The notes below the pieces were generated by a model. That model was not told where the DNA came from. It was given only the letters and a program-made list of their open reading frames with translations, and did no database searches. This document shows positions 7,624 through 15,976 of a DNA stretch of 64,000 nucleotides, piece by piece. Position numbers and translations under genes: made by a program. Positions within the stretch are counted from its first letter, which is position 1. The number at the start of each line of letters is the position of its first letter. Source of the stretch: Salinibacterium sp. (GTDB lineage Bacteria > Actinomycetota > Actinomycetes > Actinomycetales > Microbacteriaceae); the NCBI GenBank assembly GCA_019638845.1, contig JAHBSZ010000002.1, forward strand, positions 124,001 through 188,000, written 5' to 3'.

Positions 7624-8993
7624 GTGTCCGCGTAATCCGAGCTCGTACGCTGCTCGCGGCCGGGGAACCACCCCGCCATGACGCTGCCGTCGTCATCAAC
7701 GACGACGTGATCGGCTGGGTCGGCGACTGGTCAGACCTGGCGGGCAGCGTGAGCTCGGTTACCGAGGTCGACGGAGTCGTGAGTCCAGGATTCGTCGACG
7801 CGCATTCCCATCTGAGAGGCATTCCGCTCGATGAGCACGGACTGCCAGCGCGACAGTTCGAGGCGTGGATTTGCTCGCTCGCTGCGGCCTCAGACCTCGA
7901 CCCGCACGACGAGGCGTTGGTTGCCGGTGTCGGCTTGCTGGAGACAGGGGTGACGGCAGTTCAGGGCTTCGTGGATGCCTCGGCCGACGAGCAGACCGCG
8001 CTCGACCGTGCCCGAGCAGCGGCGCGCGGGCTCGCGAGCACCGGAATCCGCTCGTTGCTCGTGTTGGGGTTTGCCGATCGAGCGCTGCGTGCACCCGAGC
8101 CGGCTCTTGACGACTGGGAGCTCGTATCCGCGCTCCCCCCGCTCCTTCCTGCCAGTAGTGTCGCCCGCGTCGCACGAGAATGGCTCGACCAGAACGCGCC
8201 CGCGCGCACCGAGTACGGCATCGGGCCGGTGGGAGGGCAGTGGTCTAGCGACGCCCTCCTCGAAGCGCTCGCGAGCTGCGCAGGAAACCATCGGGTGCAC
8301 ACCCACCTGCACGAGAGCCGCCATCATCGCGACTGGCTCGCAGGGGCGCAGAGCCCTCTGGAACGACTTCGCTCAACAGGCTTGCTCAACGATCGGCTCT
8401 CCGGCGCGCACGGCGTTCACCTTCGTGCCGACGAACTCGATCTGATCGCTGCATCCGGCGCAAGCCTCGTGCACTGCCCCGCATCCAACGAGGCGCTCCA
8501 CGTCGGTCGGGCCGGTGTGGCCGAGTGGCTCTCCCGCGGCATCCCTGCCGGCATCGGCATCGACAGCCAGAACGTCGGCGCGCCCGACATGTTCGAGGTC
8601 ATGCGGGCCACCTTGGCAACCGCCCATCACGTCGACGACCCGATTTCCGCCGAGCAGGCCTTCATGATGGCGACAACCGGCGGTTCGCACGCGCTAGGGA
8701 TTGCGGGGGGCGGGCGAATCGCCGCGGGCTCCCCCGCCGATCTCATCGCCCTCGACCTTGAGGCAAGCACAGTGGACGACCTCGTCGCCAACGGTTCAGC
8801 AGACTGCGTGCGGAGCGTGTGGGTGGCTGGCGCACCCGTCGTCGTCGACGGCCGCAGCACCGTCGACGCCTCAGCCGCACGCACGCGGTTGACGGGCCAG
8901 CTCGCGAGCGACCGCGTCGCCCGCGAGGAGCGATTGGCCAAGCTTGCCGACACTCTCGACCTCGTAGAACAGCTCGCGGAGGCTCGACGGTGA
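7620..8993 (+). CDS. Amidohydrolase/deaminase of the cytosine deaminase-chlorohydrolase group
   Basis: This 457-residue enzyme has a complete amidohydrolase metal site: GFVDAHSHL (H62, H64), HTHLHES (about 227-233), SGAHGVHL (about 260-267) and GIGIDSQ carrying the catalytic Asp (about 317). HCPASNEAL before the last motif is typical of the ATZ/TRZ, guanine and cytosine deaminase clade, whose members hydrolyse amino, chloro or cyclic amide groups on N-heterocycles. The C-terminal tail of about 50 residues is charged and helical. The GTG start overlaps the permease stop by 4 bp. Together with the importer it suggests a nitrogen heterocycle as substrate, but that is inference. Confidence 0.88.
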   Translation: MSVRVIRARTLLAAGEPPRHDAAVVINDDVIGWVGDWSDLAGSVSSVTEVDGVVSPGFVDAHSHLRGIPLDEHGLPARQFEAWICSLAAASDLDPHDEALVAGVGLLETGVTAVQGFVDASADEQTALDRARAAARGLASTGIRSLLVLGFADRALRAPEPALDDWELVSALPPLLPASSVARVAREWLDQNAPARTEYGIGPVGGQWSSDALLEALASCAGNHRVHTHLHESRHHRDWLAGAQSPLERLRSTGLLNDRLSGAHGVHLRADELDLIAASGASLVHCPASNEALHVGRAGVAEWLSRGIPAGIGIDSQNVGAPDMFEVMRATLATAHHVDDPISAEQAFMMATTGGSHALGIAGGGRIAAGSPADLIALDLEASTVDDLVANGSADCVRSVWVAGAPVVVDGRSTVDASAARTRLTGQLASDRVAREERLAKLADTLDLVEQLAEARR

Positions 8994-9853
8994 TCGCCGA
9001 AGTAGCCGCGCCCGGTACCGCATCGCTGGGTGAAGCCCCGCGCTGGATGCCCTACGGCGGTCTACCGGACCGCCTGGTGTTCACCGACCTGCTGGCCGGC
9101 ACTATCTCCGCCCTCGATGGAGCATCCAGCACCGTTGTCGCGAGTTTCCCGGGCGAAACGGTGAGCGCACTCATTCCGCTCGACGACGGCGCAACGGCTG
9201 TCGCGCTCCATCGTTCCATCGCCATTCTGGGTTCCGACGGCTCGGAGGTTTCGCGCATCGCCCTCGACCTCCAGCCGGGAGCCCGCCTCTCCGACGCAAC
9301 GGCGGGCCCCACCGGACACATCTGGCTGGGCGTGGTCCCGGCTGGGGATAAGCCAATTGACGGCGCACTCATCCGACTCGAACGCGAAGGCTTCTCCGTC
9401 CAGCGCGAGAATGTCGGGTTCTCTAACGGGCTCGGTTTCACCGCTGCGGGCACGGAGCTCATCCACATCGACAGCGCGACCAACACCGTGTGGGGCATCC
9501 AGCACGATCGCCAGACCGGTGACCTCGGCGACGCTCGCCAGATCTTCCAGTGGACAGGCGAAGGTGATCTCGACGGACTCTGTCTGGATGAACTCGACCG
9601 AGCCTGGATCGCAATCTTCGGGGCGGCCCAGGTCATCTGCGTCGACCTGAACGGCACCGTCGTCGACCGAGTAACCGTCGCCGCACCTCGAGTCTCGAGC
9701 TGCACATTCGGCAACGAACGAACGCTGTACATCACCACCGCGCGCATTGACGCCCCCCGTGAGGAACTCGACGGGTACCCCGCCGCAGGCTCGCTCTTCC
9801 GGTGCGAACTGCCAGTGTCGGGCGGACCAGTATGGAAAGGACATCTACTATGA
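8990..9853 (+). CDS. SMP-30/gluconolactonase-family hydrolase
   Basis: This 287-residue six-bladed propeller protein belongs to the SMP-30/luciferin-regenerating family. The metal ligands expected for the family are present: Glu in SLGEAPRW (about 14), Asn in GFSNGLGF (about 145) and Asp in DLDGLCLDE (about 191). Family members are Ca/Zn-dependent lactonases or hydrolases acting on sugar and aromatic lactones. I choose the GTG at 8990 because it overlaps the previous TGA by 4 bp and gives a protein beginning directly with the first blade; longer versions only add an Arg-rich shadow sequence. The stop overlaps the next ATG in ATGA. Confidence 0.9.
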   Translation: MIAEVAAPGTASLGEAPRWMPYGGLPDRLVFTDLLAGTISALDGASSTVVASFPGETVSALIPLDDGATAVALHRSIAILGSDGSEVSRIALDLQPGARLSDATAGPTGHIWLGVVPAGDKPIDGALIRLEREGFSVQRENVGFSNGLGFTAAGTELIHIDSATNTVWGIQHDRQTGDLGDARQIFQWTGEGDLDGLCLDELDRAWIAIFGAAQVICVDLNGTVVDRVTVAAPRVSSCTFGNERTLYITTARIDAPREELDGYPAAGSLFRCELPVSGGPVWKGHLL

Positions 9854-11622
9854 CCATCGACTCGGGACTGAGAACACGCTCTGGACAAAAATTGCCCAAG
9901 GGTTCCGGCATGGGCGGTGGCATCGTGTCGGGGGTATTCGACCAATCCGAATCGATGCGCCCCACGATCTACGGCGAGCGCTGGGCGATCGTAGGCGGTC
10001 ACCCCATCGTGAGCGAGGTGGGCGCCGAGATTCTGCGCCGCGGCGGCAATGCCGTGGATGCCGGTGTCGCCGCCGGGTTCGCCTCCAATGTCGTGCAGGT
10101 AGAAATGTGCAACCTCGGGGGCATCGCCCCGATTCTCGTGCGGGCGAGCGGTTCGCCCGACGTCAAAGCGATCGCCGGGGTGGGAACGTGGGGTGCTCGG
10201 GCCAACCTGCAGGAGATCCTCACTCGCTACGACGGAACCATCCCGCTCGGTGGTGTCCCCTCGATCGTGCCGGGCGCCCTCTCGGGTTGGCTCACCGCAC
10301 TGAGCGGGTTCGGCACCATGTCCCTGCCCGACATCATCGCGCCGGCCATCGAACTCGCGCTGGAGGGCTTCCTCCTCGACCCGCGCACGGCGTCGCACCT
10401 TGCGGCCATGTCGGCGGGGTTCTCCCGCTGGGACTCGTCGATGGCGGTCTATCAGCCCGACGGGGTTGCCTTGAAGGCTGGCGAACGCCTCCGCCAGCCT
10501 GCGCTCGGAGCGACTCTGCAGCGACTCTCGGATGCCGCAACAGAGGCCCAGGTCGCAGGAGCCTCGAGGAAGGCAGCCATCGAGGCCGCCCACACCTTGT
10601 TCTATGCGGGAGACATCGCCGAGACGATCTGCACGTTCGTCAACGCTCGCGGCGGATACCTCGACCCGTCAGACCTCGCGGGCTTCCGCGCGGAAGTGAC
10701 GCCAGCGCCCGCCGTCGACTTCGGTGGCTGGAGGGTGCACGTAACGCCCACCTGGTCGCAGGGGCTCGTCATCGCGCAGGCGTTGGGAGTACTGGAGCGG
10801 CGGGGTATCCGCAATCTGGAATCGACATCGGTGCAGTTCTCACACGAAGTGATTGAGGCGCTCAAGCTCGCATTCAGCGAGCGAGAACGCGCCTACGGCG
10901 ATCCGCGGTTCACGAGCGAAACTGCCGCGCAACTCCTGGATCCCGACCACCTCGAAGCCCTCGCTGCCATGATTGGCGAGCGGGCACTTCCCAACACCCC
11001 CACCACCCCTCAGGCCGGTGTCGCGCTGCCCTCGACGACGGCGATTGTCGTCGTCGATGCCGACGGAACCGCGTTCTCCTGCTCTCCGAGCGACACGATC
11101 GACGGGGCGCCGATCATCCCCGAACTCGGTATTCTCTGCTCGCCTCGCGGCGTGCAGAGCAGGCTGATCCCGGGTCACCCGAATGAACTCAGGCCGGGCG
11201 GGCGCCCGTGCATCACGCCCGCGGCAGTCATTGCTCTCGGCGTCGACGACAACATCTGGGCGGCCGCCTGCCCGGGCGGTGACGTCATCGTTCAGGCAAT
11301 CGTGCAGGCAATGCTGCAGTACGACGTTGTCGGCAAGTCGGCGCAGGCAGCGGTCGAAGCACCGCGGCTATTCGGATCGAGCTATCCGGGCGCCTTCCAT
11401 CCACACCCCGTAGGTGAGTCCCTCGTATTCGTCGAGGCAGGCCTCGGCGAGGAAGTCGCTGCGGGGCTCGCCGAACGCGGCCACGAGATCATCGACTGGC
11501 CCGCCAACGAGTTCGATGCGGGCAGTGTGCAAACCATCATTTCGACGTCGACCCCCGGCGGAGCACGCTTGCTCGCCGCCGGTGCAGATTCAAGGAGGAC
11601 CGCATATGCCTACGCACGATGA
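9850..11622 (+). CDS. Gamma-glutamyltransferase-fold Ntn hydrolase, no signal peptide
   Basis: The 590-residue protein is a gamma-glutamyltransferase/cephalosporin acylase-type Ntn hydrolase. HPIVSEVGAEILRRGGNAVDA (about 51-71) is the family's conserved start, and LPSTTAIVVVDADG marks the autoproteolysis site, with the nucleophile expected at Thr396. The residues after the nucleophile differ from classical glutathione-active enzymes (TTA instead of TTH, and SPSDTIDG in the loop), and the binding loop reads ACPGGDVIVQ. There is no signal peptide, so it should act in the cytoplasm. ATGA overlap with the SMP-30 gene sets the start. It may cleave a gamma-glutamyl or other amide intermediate of the operon's pathway. 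Confidence 0.9.
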   Translation: MTIDSGLRTRSGQKLPKGSGMGGGIVSGVFDQSESMRPTIYGERWAIVGGHPIVSEVGAEILRRGGNAVDAGVAAGFASNVVQVEMCNLGGIAPILVRASGSPDVKAIAGVGTWGARANLQEILTRYDGTIPLGGVPSIVPGALSGWLTALSGFGTMSLPDIIAPAIELALEGFLLDPRTASHLAAMSAGFSRWDSSMAVYQPDGVALKAGERLRQPALGATLQRLSDAATEAQVAGASRKAAIEAAHTLFYAGDIAETICTFVNARGGYLDPSDLAGFRAEVTPAPAVDFGGWRVHVTPTWSQGLVIAQALGVLERRGIRNLESTSVQFSHEVIEALKLAFSERERAYGDPRFTSETAAQLLDPDHLEALAAMIGERALPNTPTTPQAGVALPSTTAIVVVDADGTAFSCSPSDTIDGAPIIPELGILCSPRGVQSRLIPGHPNELRPGGRPCITPAAVIALGVDDNIWAAACPGGDVIVQAIVQAMLQYDVVGKSAQAAVEAPRLFGSSYPGAFHPHPVGESLVFVEAGLGEEVAAGLAERGHEIIDWPANEFDAGSVQTIISTSTPGGARLLAAGADSRRTAYAYAR

Positions 11623-12061
11623 AGCCGGAACCGCGAAGGCCTGGGCGTGGCACCACGCTGGCCTCGTGGTGGCCGACCTCGACGAGTCGATCGCGTTCTA
11701 CCGTGACGCGCTCGGCTATGAGGTCGAGTTCCTCGTTCGCGACATGGACACGCAATTCCAGCGCACCGTGGGCGTGGACGGCGTTGTCTGCGACCTCACT
11801 CAACTGATTGCCCCCTACAGCGGGACCCGGCTCGAACTCATTGCAGTACGTGGAGTTCCCGAGGGCATCGACCCCCGACTTCCCGTGCATGTCGGGGTTG
11901 GTCACGGTGCCTACCAGGTTGCCGACCTCGAGGCCTCGATTGCCGGCCTCGTCGAGCGTGGCGGTTCCCTAATGGGCGAGATCGTGGAGTTCGAGGAGGG
12001 TCCGGCCGTGTACTGCTGGAGCCCCACAGGAACCGTCGTCGAATTGGAGCAGCCATGGTGA
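11606..12061 (+). CDS. VOC-superfamily (glyoxalase/dioxygenase-like) protein
   Basis: This 151-residue protein is a two-module vicinal oxygen chelate domain. The first beta-alpha-beta module contains HHAGLVVADLDESIAFYRDALGY (about 15-37), with a candidate metal His, and the second contains VGHGAYQVADLEASIAGL (about 98-115) and ends GTVVELEQPW with a candidate Glu ligand. VOC enzymes include glyoxalases, epimerases and extradiol dioxygenases; the sequence does not decide which. The ATG at 11606 has a perfect AAGGAGGA about seven bases upstream and overlaps the preceding gene by 17 bp. The 3' end overlaps the next start by 7 bp. Confidence 0.88.
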   Translation: MPTHDEAGTAKAWAWHHAGLVVADLDESIAFYRDALGYEVEFLVRDMDTQFQRTVGVDGVVCDLTQLIAPYSGTRLELIAVRGVPEGIDPRLPVHVGVGHGAYQVADLEASIAGLVERGGSLMGEIVEFEEGPAVYCWSPTGTVVELEQPW

Positions 12062-13035
12062 ACGCCAGCTGGAGTGACCGATACCGACTGATGGTGCTCA
12101 TGCGACGTTTCGAAGAAGCGTGCCTCACCGGGGTCGCAAGCAAAGCCGTGCACGGAGAATTGCACACGGCTATCGGCCAAGAGGCCATCGCCGTCGCTCT
12201 GTCCGAACACATCCGGGCGGATGATTCCCTCACCAGCACCCATCGGAGCCACCTTCACGCGATCGCCAAGGGCATCCCCCTGCGTCCGCTGCTTGCCGAG
12301 ATCTTCGAGAAGAAGACCGGAATGTGCGGCGGATTCGGTGGACACATGCACCTGTTCGATCGTGAACGGCGTTTCAGCACCACCGGCATCGTCGGCGCCT
12401 CACTTCCGGTGGCTCTGGGTCACGCCTACGCCTCCAAGTTGCGCGGCAGCGACGCCGTCGCCTTCGCCGTCGTGGGCGACGGCTCGGTGAACTCGGGTGG
12501 ATTCCACGAGACCATGAACATGGCGAGCGTGCTCGGGCTGGGCCTCGTCGTCATCATCGAGAACAACGAGTGGGCGATCTCCGTGCCCTTCTCGGCAGCG
12601 AGCGCGACTGCGACTCTTGCCGAGCGCGCTGTTGCCTATGCAGTGCCCGGCGAGCGCGTCGATGGTCTGGATGTGCAGGCCACGTCCGACGCCATCGGCC
12701 GTGCCGTCGCGCATGCGCGCACTGACGGTCCGGCGATCGTGGAAGCCATGTGCTACCGGTTCCGCGGACACTATGAGGGCGACCTCGACCTCTATCGCGA
12801 TCAGGGTGAGAAGTCTCTGCGCACCGAGACGAAAGATCCGCTTGTCCTCGCCCGGGCCTTCCTGAGTGATGGGATTCTCGATCCCGTGCTCCTCGATGAA
12901 CTCGAGCAGTCCGCCTCGGCCGAGATCGACGAGTTGCTCGCGAGCGTGCTCCTCGATGAGCAGCCCGATCCGGCGAGCGCGCGCGACCACGTTTTCACTT
13001 CGGGGCTCGCCCCGTTCGAAGGGATTCCCTCATGA
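12055..13035 (+). CDS. TPP-dependent 2-oxoacid/acetoin dehydrogenase E1 alpha subunit
   Basis: The 326-residue protein resembles pyruvate and acetoin dehydrogenase E1 alpha. The thiamine diphosphate motif runs from GDGS at 141-144 to NN at 170-171, and MCGGFGGHMHLF (about 90-101) and YRFRGHYEGD (about 232-241) are typical. E1 alpha/beta normally decarboxylates a 2-oxoacid (or cleaves acetoin) and passes the acyl group to a lipoyl E2. No E2 or E3 gene is in the operon, so it must borrow them or work non-oxidatively. It overlaps the VOC gene by 7 bp (ATGGTGA) and is coupled to the beta gene by ATGA. Confidence 0.92.
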   Translation: MVNASWSDRYRLMVLMRRFEEACLTGVASKAVHGELHTAIGQEAIAVALSEHIRADDSLTSTHRSHLHAIAKGIPLRPLLAEIFEKKTGMCGGFGGHMHLFDRERRFSTTGIVGASLPVALGHAYASKLRGSDAVAFAVVGDGSVNSGGFHETMNMASVLGLGLVVIIENNEWAISVPFSAASATATLAERAVAYAVPGERVDGLDVQATSDAIGRAVAHARTDGPAIVEAMCYRFRGHYEGDLDLYRDQGEKSLRTETKDPLVLARAFLSDGILDPVLLDELEQSASAEIDELLASVLLDEQPDPASARDHVFTSGLAPFEGIPS

Positions 13036-14051
13036 CCATCACCGAGATTGCACCCCGCAACATCAACATCTCCCAGGCGGTCGCCGAAGGCCTTCGTCTG
13101 GAGATGGAAGCCGACGAGAAGGTCCTCGTCATCGGAGAGGACGTGGCAACCCAGGGCGGCGTGTTCGGCTCGACCCGCGGGCTGCTGAAGGCGTTCGGAC
13201 CGCAGCGCGTGCTCGACACCCCGATCTCCGAAATGGCGTTCACTGGAATGGCCGTGGGGCTCGCGATGGACGGGTACCGGCCCGTCATCGAGATCATGTT
13301 CGTCGACTTCATCGGCGTGTGCCTCGAGCAGGTGTACAACGCGATCGCCAAGATTCCCTACATGTCGGGCGGGCGAGTGGACATGCCGGTCGTCATCAAG
13401 ACCGCGGGCGGGAATATCGGTTCCGCAGCGCAGCACTCCCAGACGCTGTGGGGGTTGTTCGCCCACCTTCCCGGTCTGCGCGTGGTCGCTCCCTCCAACC
13501 CTTACGACAGCAAGGGCATGATGGCCGCCGCCGTGCGGTCGAACGATCCTGTGGTGTTCATCGAGCACAAGGGGTTACTGCTCAAGCGAGCATCCGACTT
13601 CACCTTCGGGGCCTCGGTGCCGAAAGAGGCATACGACGTGCCCCTCGGTAGTGCGGCAATCGTGCGTCCCGGCTCCGACCTGACCATCGCGACACTCAGC
13701 GGATCGGTGCGGCACGCCGTAGCGGCCGCCGAGGTCGCAGCGGGCCAAGGCATCGATGTGGAGGTCATCGACCTGCGGAGCATCGTGCCGCTCGACTGGA
13801 ACACGGTGTGCGAATCGGTGGGCCGCACCCGATCGCTGCTCGTCGTCGACGAGGACTACTTGGGATTCGGCCTCAGCGGTGAACTGATCACCGGCGTCAT
13901 CGAGCGGCTCGGAATGGGTGCCATGGACTACGTCGGTCGCCACGGCAATCCCGGTGTCCCCGTCCCCGCCGCGCTCAGTCTCGAACAAGCGATAGTTCCC
14001 GACGCCGAGTCGATACTCGCGGCGATCATGCGAGCGGGGGCGGCACGATGA
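13032..14051 (+). CDS. TPP-dependent 2-oxoacid/acetoin dehydrogenase E1 beta subunit
   Basis: This 339-residue protein is the transketolase-like beta partner of the preceding E1 alpha. VLVIGEDVATQGGVFGSTRGL (about 31-51), TPISEMAFTGMAVGLAMDGYRPVIEIMF (about 61-88) and HSQTLWGLFAHLPGLRVVAPSNPYDSKGM (about 136-164) follow the family pattern, and the C-terminal transketolase domain has VEVIDLRSIVPLDW. The beta subunit supplies residues to the TPP site and mediates E2 contact. ATGA overlaps occur at both ends, which implies strict translational coupling with E1 alpha and the SDR gene. Confidence 0.93.
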   Translation: MTITEIAPRNINISQAVAEGLRLEMEADEKVLVIGEDVATQGGVFGSTRGLLKAFGPQRVLDTPISEMAFTGMAVGLAMDGYRPVIEIMFVDFIGVCLEQVYNAIAKIPYMSGGRVDMPVVIKTAGGNIGSAAQHSQTLWGLFAHLPGLRVVAPSNPYDSKGMMAAAVRSNDPVVFIEHKGLLLKRASDFTFGASVPKEAYDVPLGSAAIVRPGSDLTIATLSGSVRHAVAAAEVAAGQGIDVEVIDLRSIVPLDWNTVCESVGRTRSLLVVDEDYLGFGLSGELITGVIERLGMGAMDYVGRHGNPGVPVPAALSLEQAIVPDAESILAAIMRAGAAR

Positions 14052-14800
14052 GCCGCCGTCACGTCGTTGTCGTCGGAGGCGCCGGAGCCATCGGAAGTGT
14101 CGTAGCAACCGTGCTGGCCGAGCAAGGTATGCGCGTCACCGTCACCGATATGAGCGATACGGATGCACTTGTGACGTCGCTGGCCGGCGACGGGCATGCG
14201 GGGCTGAGGCTCGATGTGACCTCCCTCGAGGATGTGCACAGCGCCCTCGGAGTGAATCCGTCGGTGGGACGCTACGACGCTCTCATCTATGCCGCCGGCA
14301 CCAACTACACAGGCCCCGTCGCGACCACGGACTGGGCGGCATGGGACCGGGTGCTCACCGTCAACCTCCGCGGCGCGGCCTACGTCGGCCAGGCGCTCGC
14401 TCAGGGGCTTGAGGTCGACCCACGAGAGTGCAGCACCGTCTACTTCTCGTCGACTGCCGGTCTCGTCGGTGAGGGTGGTGCGAGCGTGTACGCCTCGTCG
14501 AAGTTCGGGCTCATCGGGTTCATGCAGTGTCTCGCCTCCGAAGTTGCGCAGTACGGCGCGCGGGTGAACGCCGTCTGCCCCGGCAACATCGATTCCCCGA
14601 TGCTGCGCACCCTCGCGGCGCAGGTCGCGGAACGCAATGGCGTTGCCACCGAGGAGACCCTCACCGAGTTCGCCTCATCCACCGCGTTCAAACGACTCAT
14701 CGACATTCGTGAGGTCGCGAACGTCGTCGCGTTCCTCGCGAGCGCAGCGTCGACGGGAATGAGCGGTCAATCGGTCGTCATCGACGGCCCGCCCAACTAA
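14048..14800 (+). CDS. Short-chain dehydrogenase/reductase
   Basis: This 250-residue classical SDR has the cofactor motif VVVGGAGAIGSVVA (about 7-20), an NNAG-equivalent region (YAAGTNY, about 80-86), the catalytic Ser in YFSSTAGLV and the YASSKFG catalytic Tyr/Lys pair (about 150-156). An Asp in VTDMSD at the end of the second strand favours NAD over NADP. The coenzyme loop GAGAIG lacks the usual first TG, reading VGGAGAIG. It is coupled to E1 beta by ATGA and followed after 12 bp by the M20 gene, and probably oxidises or reduces an alcohol/ketone in the same pathway. Confidence 0.9.
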   Translation: MSRRHVVVVGGAGAIGSVVATVLAEQGMRVTVTDMSDTDALVTSLAGDGHAGLRLDVTSLEDVHSALGVNPSVGRYDALIYAAGTNYTGPVATTDWAAWDRVLTVNLRGAAYVGQALAQGLEVDPRECSTVYFSSTAGLVGEGGASVYASSKFGLIGFMQCLASEVAQYGARVNAVCPGNIDSPMLRTLAAQVAERNGVATEETLTEFASSTAFKRLIDIREVANVVAFLASAASTGMSGQSVVIDGPPN

Positions 14801-14812
14801 AGGGGAGCATTC

Positions 14813-15976
14813 ATGATCGACTTCGACAAAGTTGTCGCCGACACCCGCACGCTCATCAGCATCGAAAGCACCAACCCGGGGGTTCTCGAAGCGCAGTGTG
14901 CCGATTGGGTCGAGCAGCGGCTGCGCGGTATGGGCCTCGAACCGCACCGTCACCCCGTAGAGGACGGCCGCGACAACGTGAGCGTGATCATCCCGGGCAA
15001 GGATCGCACGGCGCCACGACTCGTGTTCGTGTCTCACCTCGACACGGTACCCATCGGCGTCGGGTGGACCCGCGACCCGCTGGGCGGGGTGATCGAGGAT
15101 GGCCTGCTCTACGGTCGCGGCGCGTGTGACATGAAGTCGGGACTCGCGCTCACTCTCGGGCTGCTCGAAGCACTCACCACGAATGGCACCGTACCGCCCG
15201 CCGATGTCGTGGCCTTCTACACAGTGGACGAAGAAGCGCCCCGGATGCTCGGCGCCCACCAGCTCGTCACCGATGGACTGCTGCGCCCCGATGACCAGAT
15301 TCTCGCGCCCGAGCCCTCCGGTATGCGCCTGCGGATTGCCCAGATGGGACTGCGCTGGGTGACCCTGGCTGTGACGGGTCGCCAGTCGCACGCCGGACGC
15401 GCCCATCTCGGCGTGAACGCGGCCCACATCATGTCGCACATCATCGTCGAGCTCGAGTCGGTGTTTGCAGGCTTGCCGTTCGATGACGAGATCCTCGGGA
15501 AGCCGCGGTTCACGTGCGGCACGATCCACGGCGGTGTCGCCACCAACGTGGTGCCCGCTCATTGCGAGGCCGAACTCGACCTGCGCATTGTGCCGCCCCT
15601 CGTGCCCGAAGATGCCGTCCGCATTGTCGAACAGGTGGCCGCTCGGGTCGTCACGGGCTACCCCGGCTCGAGCTTCGAGGTGTCGACGCTGGGGGCCGCG
15701 CGGCCGCCGGTGCGGGCATCCGACGACTCGAAGATCGTCCGCTCGCTGCGCGACTCGTACCTGCGTCTCACCGGAGCGCTGCCCGAGATCGGGGGTGCCG
15801 ACGGCCACGAAGCGTACACAGACTCTGCGATGATTGCGGCACTCACCGGCTCAACCTCAAGCACCGTGCTCGGGCCCGGAGCGACCGATGAAGCGCACAC
15901 TGCTGATGAGTTCGTCCCGCTCGCCGACATCGAATTGGGCTGCCGACTGTTGTGGGACATGATCGAGAGATGGTGA
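14813..15976 (+). CDS. M20-family metallohydrolase (ArgE/DapE-like)
   Basis: This 387-residue di-zinc amidohydrolase has the M20 ligands in order: VSHLDTVP (H75, D77), RGACDMKSG (D106), TVDEEAP (catalytic and bridging Glu pair at about 138-139), an Asp/Glu position in APEPSG (about 163) and the last His in TDEAHTADEF (about 361). The lid/dimerisation domain lies between about residues 180 and 290. M20 enzymes hydrolyse N-acyl or N-carbamoyl amino acids and peptides. AAGGGGAGC precedes the ATG. Within the operon it could carry out a late amide hydrolysis releasing an amino acid or carboxylate. Confidence 0.92.
   Translation: MIDFDKVVADTRTLISIESTNPGVLEAQCADWVEQRLRGMGLEPHRHPVEDGRDNVSVIIPGKDRTAPRLVFVSHLDTVPIGVGWTRDPLGGVIEDGLLYGRGACDMKSGLALTLGLLEALTTNGTVPPADVVAFYTVDEEAPRMLGAHQLVTDGLLRPDDQILAPEPSGMRLRIAQMGLRWVTLAVTGRQSHAGRAHLGVNAAHIMSHIIVELESVFAGLPFDDEILGKPRFTCGTIHGGVATNVVPAHCEAELDLRIVPPLVPEDAVRIVEQVAARVVTGYPGSSFEVSTLGAARPPVRASDDSKIVRSLRDSYLRLTGALPEIGGADGHEAYTDSAMIAALTGSTSSTVLGPGATDEAHTADEFVPLADIELGCRLLWDMIERW

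Noticed and set aside
9052-10593. 513-codon open frame on the minus strand opposite the SMP-30 and gamma-glutamyltransferase genes.
   Set aside because: The opposite strand encodes two proteins with clear catalytic motifs; the antisense product is low-complexity and motif-free.
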